DNA from: an uncultured Eubacteriales bacterium
Lineage (GTDB): Bacteria > Bacillota > Clostridia > Lachnospirales > Lachnospiraceae
Direction of reading: 5' to 3'
DNA length: 34,879 bases
Assembly (NCBI GenBank): GCA_900319355.1
Contig: ONOC01000031.1
Span: 1 to 34,879, forward strand
In this document: one piece after another, positions 8,538 through 17,269 of the stretch
How the letters are laid out: each line of letters begins with the position of its first letter
Position numbering within the stretch: the stretch's first letter is position 1
Program-made: the position numbers and the translations under genes
The notes under the pieces: model-generated
Told to the model about the DNA's origin: nothing
The model's input: only the letters and a program-made list of their open reading frames with translations
Database searches by the model: none

Positions 8538-8969
8538 TCAGAAGGTAATTCCAAGGTCCTGCAGTCCCTTCGCAATGTCATCCATATCCGTATACTTCGT
8601 ACTGTCGATCCATCTCTGCTTGCTCCAGACCTCGATGCGGTTCAGGTTCCCGGCCAGGATCACATCTTTCACCAGATCAGCATATTCCCGGAGGCTCGAA
8701 GGCACGAGAATTCTCCCCTGCTTATCCAGTTCGCATTCTGAAGCTCCGCTGACAAAGAAACGGGTAAAGGTTCTGGCTTCTTTACTTGTAAGCGGCAGTG
8801 CGGCAAGTTTCTGCTCAAAGGCAGCCCATGCTTCCTGAGGAAAGATAAACAGACATCCGTCCATTCCCCTCGTCAGATAGAACTTATCTCCCAGCTCTTC
8901 TCTGAACCTGGACGGGATAATCAGTCTCCCCTTAGAATCGATTGTATGTCCATACTCTCCCGTGAACAT
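8538..8969 (-). CDS. mraZ: Transcriptional regulator and division protein MraZ
   Basis: MraZ is a DNA-binding protein with two AbrB/SpoVT-like halves that autoregulates the mra/dcw cluster. The 143-residue length is exact for the family. Both halves carry the repeated signature: [20 protein letters not shown] near the N-terminus and [19 protein letters not shown] in the second half. The ATG at 8969 follows AAGGTG. A longer in-frame extension is rejected because the conserved MFTGEY start begins exactly here. The upstream region holds a good promoter and four GTGG direct repeats on a 10-bp period, the known layout of MraZ binding sites. Confidence 0.96.
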   Translation of the reverse strand: MFTGEYGHTIDSKGRLIIPSRFREELGDKFYLTRGMDGCLFIFPQEAWAAFEQKLAALPLTSKEARTFTRFFVSGASECELDKQGRILVPSSLREYADLVKDVILAGNLNRIEVWSKQRWIDSTKYTDMDDIAKGLQDLGITF

Positions 8970-9014
8970 GAAACTGCACCTTTCAGCTGACCCGTGGTCC
9001 TTACGAAGAACGCG

Positions 9015-9070
9015 CCACTCTCCCCAGACGGTCGTCCCACTCGGTACCACTTTTCGCCACTTCTCACCAC
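9015..9070 (-). promoter_or_regulatory. MraZ operator: GTGG direct repeats with 10-bp spacing
   Basis: On the minus strand four GTGG motifs start exactly 10 bp apart (plus-strand CCAC at 9037, 9047, 9057 and 9067); a fifth lies at 9015-9018. MraZ of several bacteria is known to bind such short repeats at this period. The array begins about 11 bp after the -10 box, so bound MraZ would block early elongation of its own transcript. Confidence 0.85.
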
Positions 9071-9080
9071 TTATGTGTCC

Positions 9081-9109
9081 ATCTTATCCCCTGAACCGTT
9101 AAAAAGCAA
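9081..9109 (-). promoter_or_regulatory. Promoter of mraZ-rsmH-ftsL
   Basis: TTGCTT (9104-9109) and TAAGAT (9081-9086) on the minus strand are separated by 17 bp, immediately upstream of the GTGG operator array. The leader would be about 105 nt. Confidence 0.65.
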
Positions 9110-9132
9110 CCGTTTTTTCCTTTTTTCAGCAC

Positions 9133-9158
9133 AAAAAAAGCGGCTCCCGAAGGAGCCG
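9133..9158 (-). terminator. Intrinsic terminator ahead of mraZ
   Basis: A perfect 7-bp stem CGGCTCC/GGAGCCG (9141-9147 with 9152-9158) is closed by a TTCG tetraloop on the minus strand, then seven T (9133-9139). It would end transcripts coming from the opp-C39 peptidase unit and insulate the mraZ promoter 25 bp further on. Confidence 0.9.
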
Positions 9159-9245
9159 TCAAAATGTTGTAGCCTGCTGTTTTTCCCGCACTAAATCTGG
9201 CCGGAGGGCCTTTTTTCAGTCCGCCGGTGCGCCTCATTTTCCTCT

Positions 9246-9438
9246 CCGGAGGCGGCGGACGGTGGGAAGCTTTCCCGTGCCCCTTCTGTGGTGGTGAATA
9301 GTGGGGCATTCTGCTTTCCTGCCCGGAGGTGACGGATGGCGGGAAGCTCACCCGCTGCCCCTTCCGCGGTGGTGAATGGTGGGGCATGTGGTGAATAGTG
9401 GGGCATTCTGCTCTCCTGCCCGGAGGCGGCGGAGGTGA
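9246..9438. repeat. Imperfect tandem repeat between C39 peptidase and mraZ terminator
   Basis: Copies begin with CCGGAGG at 9246, 9323 and 9420 (units of 77 and 97 bp, then a partial copy). The second unit carries a 19-bp internal duplication. The plus strand contains GTGG motifs at 9291/9301 and at 9369/9379/9388/9398, with the same near-10-bp spacing as the MraZ operator. No coding role is evident. Confidence 0.7.
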
Positions 9439-9447
9439 CGTCCCTCC

Positions 9448-11313
9448 TCAGCGGATGACGACCGCGTACTGTCCCGCCTCATCATAGATCTCGCTGAAAG
9501 CGTCCCAGTTCCGTTCCACCCTGCCTTCCAGCGGATCACTGACCGTTATGGTGCCTTTCTCCCGGTCATAACCGCAGAGCACCACACAGTGCTCACTCCG
9601 GTACCACCTGTACACGTGTCCGTTATAGGCTGCCGTATTGCCGGAGAATTTCACGGGATCCATGTACATGGTTGTCCAGACAAGGACCGGGATTCCCTGA
9701 TCAATATAATCTGTCAGGCTGTCAAAGTCCGTTCCCGAAACATCCTCTGCCCTGAGGCTGCTGTCCTGCGCCGCCAGATAGGCATTCGCCGTCTTCACAA
9801 GGCCCGGCGGAAAAATCCCGCTGCCGTTCGAGCTTCTGGGATTGCCGACAAAAGAAACCGCGAAGTTCTTCCCGTGGATCAGGTAATCATCCGCGATCGT
9901 TGTCTTGTCCAGGTCGAAGCCGAGACTTTTCAGCACGATCGTCAGTGCCACCGATTCACATCCCGTCGGAAGCTCCGGGTTCTGAAGAAGCTCCGGTACC
10001 TCCGTCTCACCGCTGGTGCGTACCCAGAGGCTGAAGGAAGAAGCTCCGGCAGGCGAGTCACAGACCAGCTCATTGTCAGCGGGATCTGATGCATCACCGT
10101 CTTCTTCGCTTTCCGCCTCATCTGATGAGGAACGCGCCGACAGTGCTCCCTCAGCGGAGGAGGCATCCGAACCGCCGGTTCGTCCCGCCGCATAGGCAGT
10201 CACAGAAAACTGACCTCCGATGGAAAAATCAGCCGCGGCGATCTCCGCCTCCCACAGATTGCCGGAGATCCTGTCCGCATTATAAACAAGCTGCGTTTCT
10301 CCGTCCGTTTCCGTATCTTCCGCTGATACAGCGGCAGCATCCGCACTGTTTTCCTGCTGTGTCAGGTTTCCGATGACAATTTCTCCGGATCCGGTTTCCT
10401 CTTTCGTTTCCGTATTGCCTTCTGTATCCGCATCTTCGGAATCAGATTCTTCAGAACCGGTATTGCCGGAATCCGACCTGACCGTCTCCTCTGAAGCGTC
10501 ACTTCCTTCTGAACGCGACTGTTCTGTATTCATTACCTTCGCATTTTCATTCACCGGCTCTTCTGTCCCTGATTCCTTCTGGCCGGACTCGAGTGTCACC
10601 GCAAACTGCACCTGTGATACATACGTGCCGTCCGAAAGTACCGGGTTGACATCATAGAGTTTTGCCGTTCCGTACCCGTCCTCCGGAAGCACCGCATACA
10701 CGTAGTTCTGCAGATCCACATCCGTCTTCGTCTCCACCAGAACGGAATCCGTGCCCGGTACAGGAACAGAAGCATGATACAGACCGGTCCGGCATCCGAA
10801 ATCCGTCACATCCCCCTCTGCCGTCCACGTGCCTGTATCTGAGCGGACCATATCGTAGGTCACCATGCCGTCCGTGTCGGACCCGTACCACACTTCCACC
10901 GTGACAGAATCACTGAAAGGGATATGCTCCGCCGTCAGGGTAAACGTCCCCTTTTCCGGATCAATGGCGCTTAAACGGATTTCCGGATCATCAAACGTAT
11001 TGTTCTTTTCACTGTCCCAGACAGAGCTGTCAGAAGATGTCTCCGTCGTACTTTCGGAATTCTCCCCTGTGAACAGGTGCAGAAACGCATGAAAAAGGTC
11101 ACTCAGAGACTGCTTCAGTGAAACCTCCGCCATCCGCTGCGTCGTACCCGGAACCAGCGGCTCCGCCTTCGGTACTGAGCCGGCGGCTGCGGCTGCTGTT
11201 TTCTGCACCGGAACTGCGGCTTCCGCCGGTTTTACGGGCGTCAGAGCCAGTGCCGCCGCCACAGATAATGCCGCTGCCGTTTTCCATACACGCCCGAGCT
11301 GTTGATTTTTCAT
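9448..11313 (-). CDS. Secreted C39-like (papain-fold) cysteine peptidase with Bsp-like repeats
   Basis: The 621-residue protein begins with a signal peptide (about 1-33, cleavage near AEA). A module at about 105-225 resembles the GBS Bsp-like repeat of cell-surface proteins. A long Glu/Ser/Asp/Thr-rich linker (about 240-320) follows, and a second, weaker module may come after it. The C-terminal 175 residues look like a Peptidase_C39_2 domain: Cys452 in ELPTGCESVAL, His575 in SEHCVVLCGYD and Asp593 in VSDPLEG form a plausible catalytic triad. The ATG has an AGGAGG site and lies 89 bp after oppC with no obvious terminator, so co-expression with the peptide transporter is likely. The substrate is unknown. 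Confidence 0.75.
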   Translation of the reverse strand: MKNQQLGRVWKTAAALSVAAALALTPVKPAEAAVPVQKTAAAAAGSVPKAEPLVPGTTQRMAEVSLKQSLSDLFHAFLHLFTGENSESTTETSSDSSVWDSEKNNTFDDPEIRLSAIDPEKGTFTLTAEHIPFSDSVTVEVWYGSDTDGMVTYDMVRSDTGTWTAEGDVTDFGCRTGLYHASVPVPGTDSVLVETKTDVDLQNYVYAVLPEDGYGTAKLYDVNPVLSDGTYVSQVQFAVTLESGQKESGTEEPVNENAKVMNTEQSRSEGSDASEETVRSDSGNTGSEESDSEDADTEGNTETKEETGSGEIVIGNLTQQENSADAAAVSAEDTETDGETQLVYNADRISGNLWEAEIAAADFSIGGQFSVTAYAAGRTGGSDASSAEGALSARSSSDEAESEEDGDASDPADNELVCDSPAGASSFSLWVRTSGETEVPELLQNPELPTGCESVALTIVLKSLGFDLDKTTIADDYLIHGKNFAVSFVGNPRSSNGSGIFPPGLVKTANAYLAAQDSSLRAEDVSGTDFDSLTDYIDQGIPVLVWTTMYMDPVKFSGNTAAYNGHVYRWYRSEHCVVLCGYDREKGTITVSDPLEGRVERNWDAFSEIYDEAGQYAVVIR

Positions 11314-11402
11314 TCTCTGTATTCCTCCTGACGCATCTGACCTGCGCAGATACGCCGTTTCAACGGTCTGCCCTGCCGCCCGGCATGGTGCTTCTGTCTC
11401 TG

Positions 11403-12251
11403 TTATTTCACCATGGCGGGATCCAGCGCATCCCGGAGCGCATCACCGACAAAATTAACACAGACCACAAGCAGAATAATGGCGATGCCGGGGCTCAGCC
11501 AGAGCCATGGCATGTCCGTCAGCACCGTCACGGAACCTGCGCCGTTCAGCATGTTGCCGAGGCTTGCCGTCGGTGGCTGCACACCGAGGCCGAGGAAGCT
11601 CAGGGCCGCCTCATCCAGAATCGATGTCGCCATGACAGTCGTCGCAAAGACAAGAATATCGCCCATGGTATTCGGCAGGATGTCCGAAAACATGATGTAG
11701 CTGCCCGGCATGCCGGCAATGCGGCTGCTGGTCACAAAATCACGTTTTTTCAGCGAAAGCACGTCGCCGCGCACCAGCCTTGCCACGCCCGGCCAGTCCA
11801 CAAAACCGAGGATCAGGATCATGCTGACCAGTCCCGGTCTGAAAATCACGCCTGCCACAAGGATCAGGAGAATATACGGAAAGCTCATCACCATATCCGT
11901 AAATCTCATGATGATCTGATCTGCGGCGCCGCCCAGATAGCCGGCGAGAAGGCCGAGAGCCACACCGATGACGGTGGAGATCAGCGTCGCCGAAACGCCG
12001 ATCAGCAGCGATGTTCTCATACCGTACAGAAGACGGGACAGCACATCACGGCCGATCTGATCCGTGCCGAGCCAGTGAGCGACAGACGGCGCCGCCGAAA
12101 ATTCTTCATTGATGGCATCCGGGCTGTAAGGTACGATCAGCGGTGCCGCAACGGCAAGCACCATCATAACCACAACGACCCAGAAACTGACAACGCCTGC
12201 CCTGTGATACCGGAACCGCCGGAGGACGGACCGGAAATAACTTTCTTCCAC
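11403..12251 (-). CDS. oppC: Oligopeptide/dipeptide ABC transporter permease (OppC/DppC family)
   Basis: Second inner-membrane permease of the peptide importer. The 282-residue protein has an N-terminal membrane helix, the OppC_N-like segment (LIVPYSPDAINEEF...HWLGTDQIGRDVLSRL) and a five-helix permease domain. The EAA-like loop FVTSSRIAGMPGSYIMFSDILPN contacts the ATPases. The start is GTG with GGAGGAGG in front. It follows oppB by 13 bp and is the last transporter gene. Substrate type (peptide versus nickel or glycoside) cannot be fixed from the permease alone. Confidence 0.9.
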   Translation of the reverse strand: MEESYFRSVLRRFRYHRAGVVSFWVVVVMMVLAVAAPLIVPYSPDAINEEFSAAPSVAHWLGTDQIGRDVLSRLLYGMRTSLLIGVSATLISTVIGVALGLLAGYLGGAADQIIMRFTDMVMSFPYILLILVAGVIFRPGLVSMILILGFVDWPGVARLVRGDVLSLKKRDFVTSSRIAGMPGSYIMFSDILPNTMGDILVFATTVMATSILDEAALSFLGLGVQPPTASLGNMLNGAGSVTVLTDMPWLWLSPGIAIILLVVCVNFVGDALRDALDPAMVK

Positions 12252-12264
12252 TTTCCTCCTCCTT

Positions 12265-13212
12265 TCAGGTCAGCCGGACGGTCGGATCCACAACGGCATA
12301 AAGAATGTCGAGCAGCAGATTTGCCACCAGCACCACAACAGCCGACAGAAGACACACCGCCATAATCACCGGATAATCACGGGTCAGTACCGCATTGACC
12401 GTCAACAGGCCGATGCCCGGCCATGAAAAAACCTGCTCGATGATGACAGACCCGCCGAACAGACCGGGAATTTCCATTCCCGTAACCGTCAGGATGGGAA
12501 TCAGCGCGTTCCTGAGCGCGTGTTTCCAGATCACACGTCTTTTCCCGATGCCGCGCGCCTCCGCCGCTCTGAGGTAATCCCTGTTCAGAATCTCCAGCAT
12601 GGCTGATCGGATGTAGCGGATATTGCGTCCCGCCATGCTCACTGCCAGCGTCACGCACGGAAGGATCAGATGAGCCACACTTACGCCTTCGGTATCCGTC
12701 CCGAGTTCCCTCATTCCGCTGGCGGGAACCCAGCCGAGCCTGACGGCAAAAATATAAATCAGAAGCAGCGCCAGGAAAAATCCGGGAACACTCTGCCCGA
12801 TGAAGGACAGGGTGACAATGACATAGTCGCCTTTCGAATGGACATGCACCGCGCTGTAAATACCGCCGGCAACCGCAATGATCAGACTCAGAACCAGTGC
12901 GGAGACCGTCAGGATCAGCGTCGGTCCCAGATGACTGACGATCTGGTTCGACACGGGCTGATAATCCGTGTATGAATAGCCGAAGTCCCCGTGCATGACC
13001 GCCTTCAGCCAGTTCAGATACTGAACAATAACCGGCTGATCCAGTCCCATGGACTCAGCTCTTCTGGCCAGCATGGCATCCGACACCTTCGGCCCGCCGC
13101 TCAGAATCTCGATCGGATTGCCGAGAAGACTCATAATCAGGAAATCAATCACCGTGATACCGAACAGCACGATCAGCGCAATCAGCACACGTCTGATAAT
13201 GTATTTAGCCAT
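12265..13212 (-). CDS. oppB: Oligopeptide/dipeptide ABC transporter permease (OppB/DppB family)
   Basis: First permease subunit of 315 residues. The N-terminal [20 protein letters not shown] is classic for the family, followed by LGLDQP-type text (SMGLDQPVIVQYLNWLK) and the EAA loop RDYLRAAEARGIGKRRVIWKH. About six membrane helices are visible. The ATG at 13212 has a GGGAGGA site and overlaps the 3' end of oppF by 8 bp, so the two are translationally coupled. The in-frame upstream extension lacks a ribosome binding site. Confidence 0.92.
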   Translation of the reverse strand: MAKYIIRRVLIALIVLFGITVIDFLIMSLLGNPIEILSGGPKVSDAMLARRAESMGLDQPVIVQYLNWLKAVMHGDFGYSYTDYQPVSNQIVSHLGPTLILTVSALVLSLIIAVAGGIYSAVHVHSKGDYVIVTLSFIGQSVPGFFLALLLIYIFAVRLGWVPASGMRELGTDTEGVSVAHLILPCVTLAVSMAGRNIRYIRSAMLEILNRDYLRAAEARGIGKRRVIWKHALRNALIPILTVTGMEIPGLFGGSVIIEQVFSWPGIGLLTVNAVLTRDYPVIMAVCLLSAVVVLVANLLLDILYAVVDPTVRLT

Positions 13213-14233
13213 GATATCCGTCCTCCCGGCTGTCACGCAGCCCGTCACGCATGTGCCAGCACGCTGCCATATGCTGCGTATCATCACGTTTCTCCGGAAC
13301 CATCATCAGCGCCGGTTCCTTCGCGCGGCAGCGGTCGTCCGCAAACGGGCAGCGTGCGGCGAAGCGGCACCCCGCCGGCAGATCAACCGCTGAGGGTACC
13401 TCGCCCGAAAGCACTTCTTCCTGCTTTCCCCGGAGCGAAGGGTCCGCTGCAGGTACAGCCGCGATCAGTGCCTTCGAATAGGGGTGCGCCGGCCGGTGAA
13501 AAATCTCCTCCGCCGTTCCGGTCTCGACGATTTTTCCGAGGTACACGACGGCGATCCTGTGACTGATATAACGGACGGCTCCGAGACCGTGTGCGATGAA
13601 CAGATACGTCACGCCGAGTTCTTCCTGAAGGTCCCTCATCAGATTCAGGATCTGCGCCTGAACCGACATGTCCAGCGCCGACACCGGTTCGTCGCACACA
13701 ATCACCGAAGGCTTCAGCGAAAGTGCTCTCGCGATGGCGATCCTCTGCCGCTGTCCGCCGGAAAATTCATGCGGATACCGGCTCTTCGCTTCCTTCGGGA
13801 GTCCGACCATCTCCAGAAGCCTGTCAACCTCAGCCGGTGCCGTCTTCCTGTCGCAGCGTCCGTGATAAATCATCGGCTGTGCGATCATATCCACCACTCT
13901 TTTTCTCGGGTTGAGCGAAGAATAGGAATCCTGGAAAATCATCGTCAGCTCCGTGCGGATATCCCTCATGGAACCGCTGTTCATTCCCGCTATATCTCTT
14001 CCTTTATAATGGATCGAACCTGACGTCGGTTTTTCAATGCCGACGATCAGCCGTCCTGTCGTGGACTTTCCGCATCCGGATTCTCCGACAAGACCGAGCG
14101 TTTCTCCCTTTCTCAGATCCAGGTCGATCCCATCCACCGCATGGACAGCCTTTTTCCGAAGTTTCATGCCCGGCTCCGGAACCGGATAATATTTTTTCAG
14201 TCCTCTCACCGAGAGGATGATGTCTTCTTCCAA
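13205..14233 (-). CDS. oppF: Oligopeptide ABC transporter ATP-binding protein (OppF/DppF family)
   Basis: Cytoplasmic ATPase of the peptide importer, about 342 residues. Walker [11 protein letters not shown]-loop [13 protein letters not shown] (the OppF-type SSLNPR), signature [15 protein letters not shown] and Walker [13 protein letters not shown] are all present. The C-terminal region carries the oligopeptide-type cysteine cluster ([14 protein letters not shown]). The preferred start is TTG at 14233, preceded by AAGGAG at 9 nt; an upstream GTG at 14278 has no ribosome binding site. Confidence 0.92.
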   Translation of the reverse strand: MEEDIILSVRGLKKYYPVPEPGMKLRKKAVHAVDGIDLDLRKGETLGLVGESGCGKSTTGRLIVGIEKPTSGSIHYKGRDIAGMNSGSMRDIRTELTMIFQDSYSSLNPRKRVVDMIAQPMIYHGRCDRKTAPAEVDRLLEMVGLPKEAKSRYPHEFSGGQRQRIAIARALSLKPSVIVCDEPVSALDMSVQAQILNLMRDLQEELGVTYLFIAHGLGAVRYISHRIAVVYLGKIVETGTAEEIFHRPAHPYSKALIAAVPAADPSLRGKQEEVLSGEVPSAVDLPAGCRFAARCPFADDRCRAKEPALMMVPEKRDDTQHMAACWHMRDGLRDSREDGYHG

Positions 14234-14347
14234 TGTCAGAAACTCCTTCGAATCATCAGCTGACGGGGGCAGCCGCACAGCCGGCAGATGAGATGTCCGC
14301 CGGGTTATCAGGATGTATCGGCTGAACAGCTGTAACAGCCGGACAGC

Positions 14348-15319
14348 TCAGCCTGCCGGATGACAGCAGCGAACGAGATGCGTGCTGTTTCCGAAAGAAC
14401 GGAATGCCTGCTTCTTCCCGCACGCCTCCGTCGCATACGGACAGCGCTCTCTGAAACGGCATCCTGTGAGAGTCCCGTAATTCTGCGGTACGGATCCCGG
14501 AATCGGAACCAGCCTTGTATCCGGGCTGTCGTTCACATCAGGCGCCGCCGCCAGCAATGCTTTTGTGTAGGGATGCGTGGGCGCGCGGAACAGTTCCTCC
14601 ACCGGTGCCTCCTCGACAATCTGTCCGGCATACATAACCATCACCCGGTCCGCATTCTGCGCCACAAGACCGATGTCATGCGTGATCAGAATCACAGACA
14701 TATGAAGCTTCGCCCGCGCCCGCCTGATCTCCCGCATGATCTGCGCCTGAATGGTCACGTCCAGCGCCGTCGTCGGCTCATCGGCGATCATCAGCTTCGG
14801 TCCGCAGGCAAGCGCCATGGCGATCATCACCCGCTGCCTCATGCCGCCCGAAAGTTCATACGGATATTTCTTCGCCGACGAATGAGGATCCGGAATGCCC
14901 ATTTTGTCCAGCATTTCCTCTGCCCGGATGGCCGTCTCCTTCGAGGACAGTCCCGTGTGCACACGGATTTCCTCGCGAAGCTGGTTGCCGACGGTGAATA
15001 CCGGATTCAGTCCGGCCAGGGCATCCTGAAACACCATCGTCAGCTCGCTGCCCCGGATGCTGTCCAGCTCTTTCGGGCTCATGGTCAGCAGATCCCGGCC
15101 GTCGAAGATGATCCTGCCGCGCGCGGCCTCCCCGTTTTTCGGGAGAAGTCCCATGACCGCCAGACCGGTCGCCGACTTTCCGCAGCCGGATTCCCCGACG
15201 ATACTGAGAATCTCATCCCGTCCGACCTGAAAACTGATGTCATCGGTCACGGTTCTGTCACCGAAATCCGTATGGAATACGACGCGCAGATCCTGCACAT
15301 CGAGAATAGATTCATTCAT
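14348..15319 (-). CDS. oppD: Oligopeptide ABC transporter ATP-binding protein (OppD/DppD family)
   Basis: Partner ATPase of OppF, about 323 residues from the chosen ATG (GAGG 7 nt upstream). Another ATG lies four codons earlier. Walker [13 protein letters not shown]-loop [13 protein letters not shown] (OppD-type), signature [15 protein letters not shown] and Walker [14 protein letters not shown] are intact. The C-terminal cysteine motif ([14 protein letters not shown]) is present. It lies 208 bp downstream of oppA, beyond a strong hairpin, and 114 bp before oppF. Confidence 0.92.
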   Translation of the reverse strand: MNESILDVQDLRVVFHTDFGDRTVTDDISFQVGRDEILSIVGESGCGKSATGLAVMGLLPKNGEAARGRIIFDGRDLLTMSPKELDSIRGSELTMVFQDALAGLNPVFTVGNQLREEIRVHTGLSSKETAIRAEEMLDKMGIPDPHSSAKKYPYELSGGMRQRVMIAMALACGPKLMIADEPTTALDVTIQAQIMREIRRARAKLHMSVILITHDIGLVAQNADRVMVMYAGQIVEEAPVEELFRAPTHPYTKALLAAAPDVNDSPDTRLVPIPGSVPQNYGTLTGCRFRERCPYATEACGKKQAFRSFGNSTHLVRCCHPAG

Positions 15320-15474
15320 GATTTTCCTCATCAGGCACCTGCCATGGTTTTTTCCCTGCAGAAAACCGGAAGGTACCTGTCTTTCTGTCTGATTGTGACC
15401 TTTCTGCATCGGAAATCTTTACCCGGTGATCGCTGCCGGTCCCCGGGTCACGGTCATTCTGTGACGCACAAAAT

Positions 15475-15505
15475 GAGGGAATGACGGCCACTGCCGCATT
15501 CCCTC
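15475..15505 (-). terminator. Intercistronic hairpin after oppA (partial terminator or mRNA stabiliser)
   Basis: A 9-bp perfect stem (15475-15483 with 15497-15505) is extended by four pairs past one bulge (15485-15488 with 15493-15496), loop CACT. On the minus strand it is followed only by ATTTTGTG, so termination would be partial. Such hairpins commonly keep the binding protein in excess over the membrane subunits. Confidence 0.65.
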
Positions 15506-15527
15506 CCTGATATGTCGAAGACCTCCG

Positions 15528-17201
15528 TTACGCGGTGATCTCCCAGTCCTGTATATTATCAAAGGCGCCGTAGAACGTCGGATCCGCACCCTTGATGCGC
15601 CTGCTCACTACACCGAGATTGCTCAGGAAGTACAACGAGAAAACAGGGCATTCTTCAATGACTTTTTCATCAATCCGGTCATAAATGTCCTTCAGCTCAT
15701 CTGCGTCCGTCGTGGTCTGCGTCTTCGCAAGGAGGCTGTCGATGTCCTCATTGTAATAGCCGCCGGACCAGCTGCCGTCGCCGTTTTTGTCATTGATGAG
15801 ACTGACTTCATCCGCCCAGTAATCATTCGGTGTGATCGTGTACTGAACAGAGAAGAAATCCTCGTCGTCGGATCCTGCAACCTCACCTGTCAGTGTTTCA
15901 AAATCCACGGTATTGATCTGTATTCTGACGCCGACCGCACCGAGATACTGCTGTACAAGCTGTGCTGCCTTGACGGCCGTAGAATCATTCGAGCTTACAT
16001 AGTACTGAAGCGTCTGCGAACCGTCCCAGCCGGCTTCCTGAAGAAGCTGTTTTGCCTTATCCGGATCATAGGAAAGCTTCGTCTTGTTCTCGTCATAATA
16101 AGGGCTGTTCGAGCAGATGAAGCCATCCGTCACTTCTCCCTTGCCGTTGAGGAGCTGTTTCACAATCGTATCCCGGTCAATCGCATACACAATGGCCTGC
16201 CGCACCTTCGGATCTGTCACCTTCGAGGTGTTGAAGAAAGTCATCTCATTCGTGATCGGATCAGTGTATGACGATGTATACCCGTCCAGCTTCTCCACAG
16301 TCTTCCTGTCCTCATTGGGGAGTGAACTTAACGGATGAACCATGTCGATCTCACCGGTCTGCAGGCCGGTCAGGATCTCCGAGCTGTCCATGATACGGAA
16401 ATTTACTTTCTGAATTTTCGGCGCTCCCAGGAAGTACTTCTCATTCGCCATATAGGAAATATAATGAGAAAAATCATAATCTGTCACAAAATACGGACCG
16501 GAAACCACATCCGGTTTCTCGAACCATGAACTCGTGAGCAGCTTATCATCCGGCGTGTCCTGAAGCACATGCTTCGGCAGGATGCAGAACCAGGTGAGCA
16601 CATTGTTGTAGAGCGTCTGAAGGCTCATCGGATCCTTCGTTTTCAGCTGAACGGTCCTGTCATCGACCGCCTGAATGCCTTCTACACTCTCCGCGCCCTC
16701 CGGCGAGGTACCGTCGTCGTTGATGCCGACAAACGGTGTAAAATCGAAATTGGGGTTGGCCACATCGGGGCAGGTGAACTTCATCATCGTCCAGACGACG
16801 TCGTCCGCCGTGATCGGTTCACCGTCGGACCAGGTGGCGTTGTCACGGATTTTTACCGTGAAGGTCCTGTCATCCTGACTGGTGATGCTTTCCGCGATCA
16901 GATAATCGACATCATAATCGCTGTTGAACTGCACCAGCGGCAGAAATTCCATGCTGGTCGCATACAGGTTGATAAAATTCCAGTTCATGTTCAGGGGATT
17001 CAGCGTTCCGACCGTATCGGTAAACGCGATATTCATGATATCATCCCCGGTCTCGATTGATGAGGCCTCCGATTCCTGTGCCGCCGCACTGCCGGAAACA
17101 GAGGACGTGCTTCCGCCGCAGGCGGTCATCCCTCCGGCAAGCACAAGCGCAAGAACTGCAGACATTCCCCTTTTCAGCAAACTGCCAGTTTTCTTTTTCA
17201 T
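15528..17201 (-). CDS. oppA: ABC transporter solute-binding lipoprotein (SBP family 5, OppA/DppA-like)
   Basis: Extracellular lipid-anchored binding protein of the importer, 557 residues. The N-terminal signal ends in a lipobox-like AGGMTACGG with Cys at about 28. Family 5 hallmarks follow: ESITSQDDRTFTVKIRDNATWSDGEPITADDVVWTM in the first lobe, VRQAIVYAIDRDTIV in the middle, and YDPDKAKQLLQEAGW. The ATG follows AAGGAG. It is the first gene of the transporter unit with a candidate promoter just upstream. Peptides are the likeliest ligand. Nickel binding is possible in this superfamily, but nothing in the sequence calls for it. Confidence 0.9.
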   Translation of the reverse strand: MKKKTGSLLKRGMSAVLALVLAGGMTACGGSTSSVSGSAAAQESEASSIETGDDIMNIAFTDTVGTLNPLNMNWNFINLYATSMEFLPLVQFNSDYDVDYLIAESITSQDDRTFTVKIRDNATWSDGEPITADDVVWTMMKFTCPDVANPNFDFTPFVGINDDGTSPEGAESVEGIQAVDDRTVQLKTKDPMSLQTLYNNVLTWFCILPKHVLQDTPDDKLLTSSWFEKPDVVSGPYFVTDYDFSHYISYMANEKYFLGAPKIQKVNFRIMDSSEILTGLQTGEIDMVHPLSSLPNEDRKTVEKLDGYTSSYTDPITNEMTFFNTSKVTDPKVRQAIVYAIDRDTIVKQLLNGKGEVTDGFICSNSPYYDENKTKLSYDPDKAKQLLQEAGWDGSQTLQYYVSSNDSTAVKAAQLVQQYLGAVGVRIQINTVDFETLTGEVAGSDDEDFFSVQYTITPNDYWADEVSLINDKNGDGSWSGGYYNEDIDSLLAKTQTTTDADELKDIYDRIDEKVIEECPVFSLYFLSNLGVVSRRIKGADPTFYGAFDNIQDWEITA

Positions 17202-17233
17202 CCGTTCTCCTTATCTGCCGAACTGTTTCAACC

Positions 17234-17263
17234 AGAATAGCATAAAATCTGCCGTTCTTACAA
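17234..17263 (-). promoter_or_regulatory. Candidate promoter of the oppA unit with palindrome
   Basis: TTGTAA (17258-17263) and TATTCT (17234-17239) on the minus strand are 18 bp apart. The palindrome ATAATGATTAT (17263-17273) abuts the -35 box and also covers the gatD stop codon. Confidence 0.45.
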
Positions 17264-17269
17264 TAATGA

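Noticed and set aside
9198..9216. Small GC hairpin followed by six T on the plus strand
   Set aside because: Only four stem pairs, and no plus-strand gene lies upstream to be terminated.
15528..17201. Nickel-specific importer (NikA) because of the nearby [NiFe] hydrogenase
   Set aside because: The binding protein and the OppD/OppF-type ATPases look like the peptide class; proximity alone is not enough.
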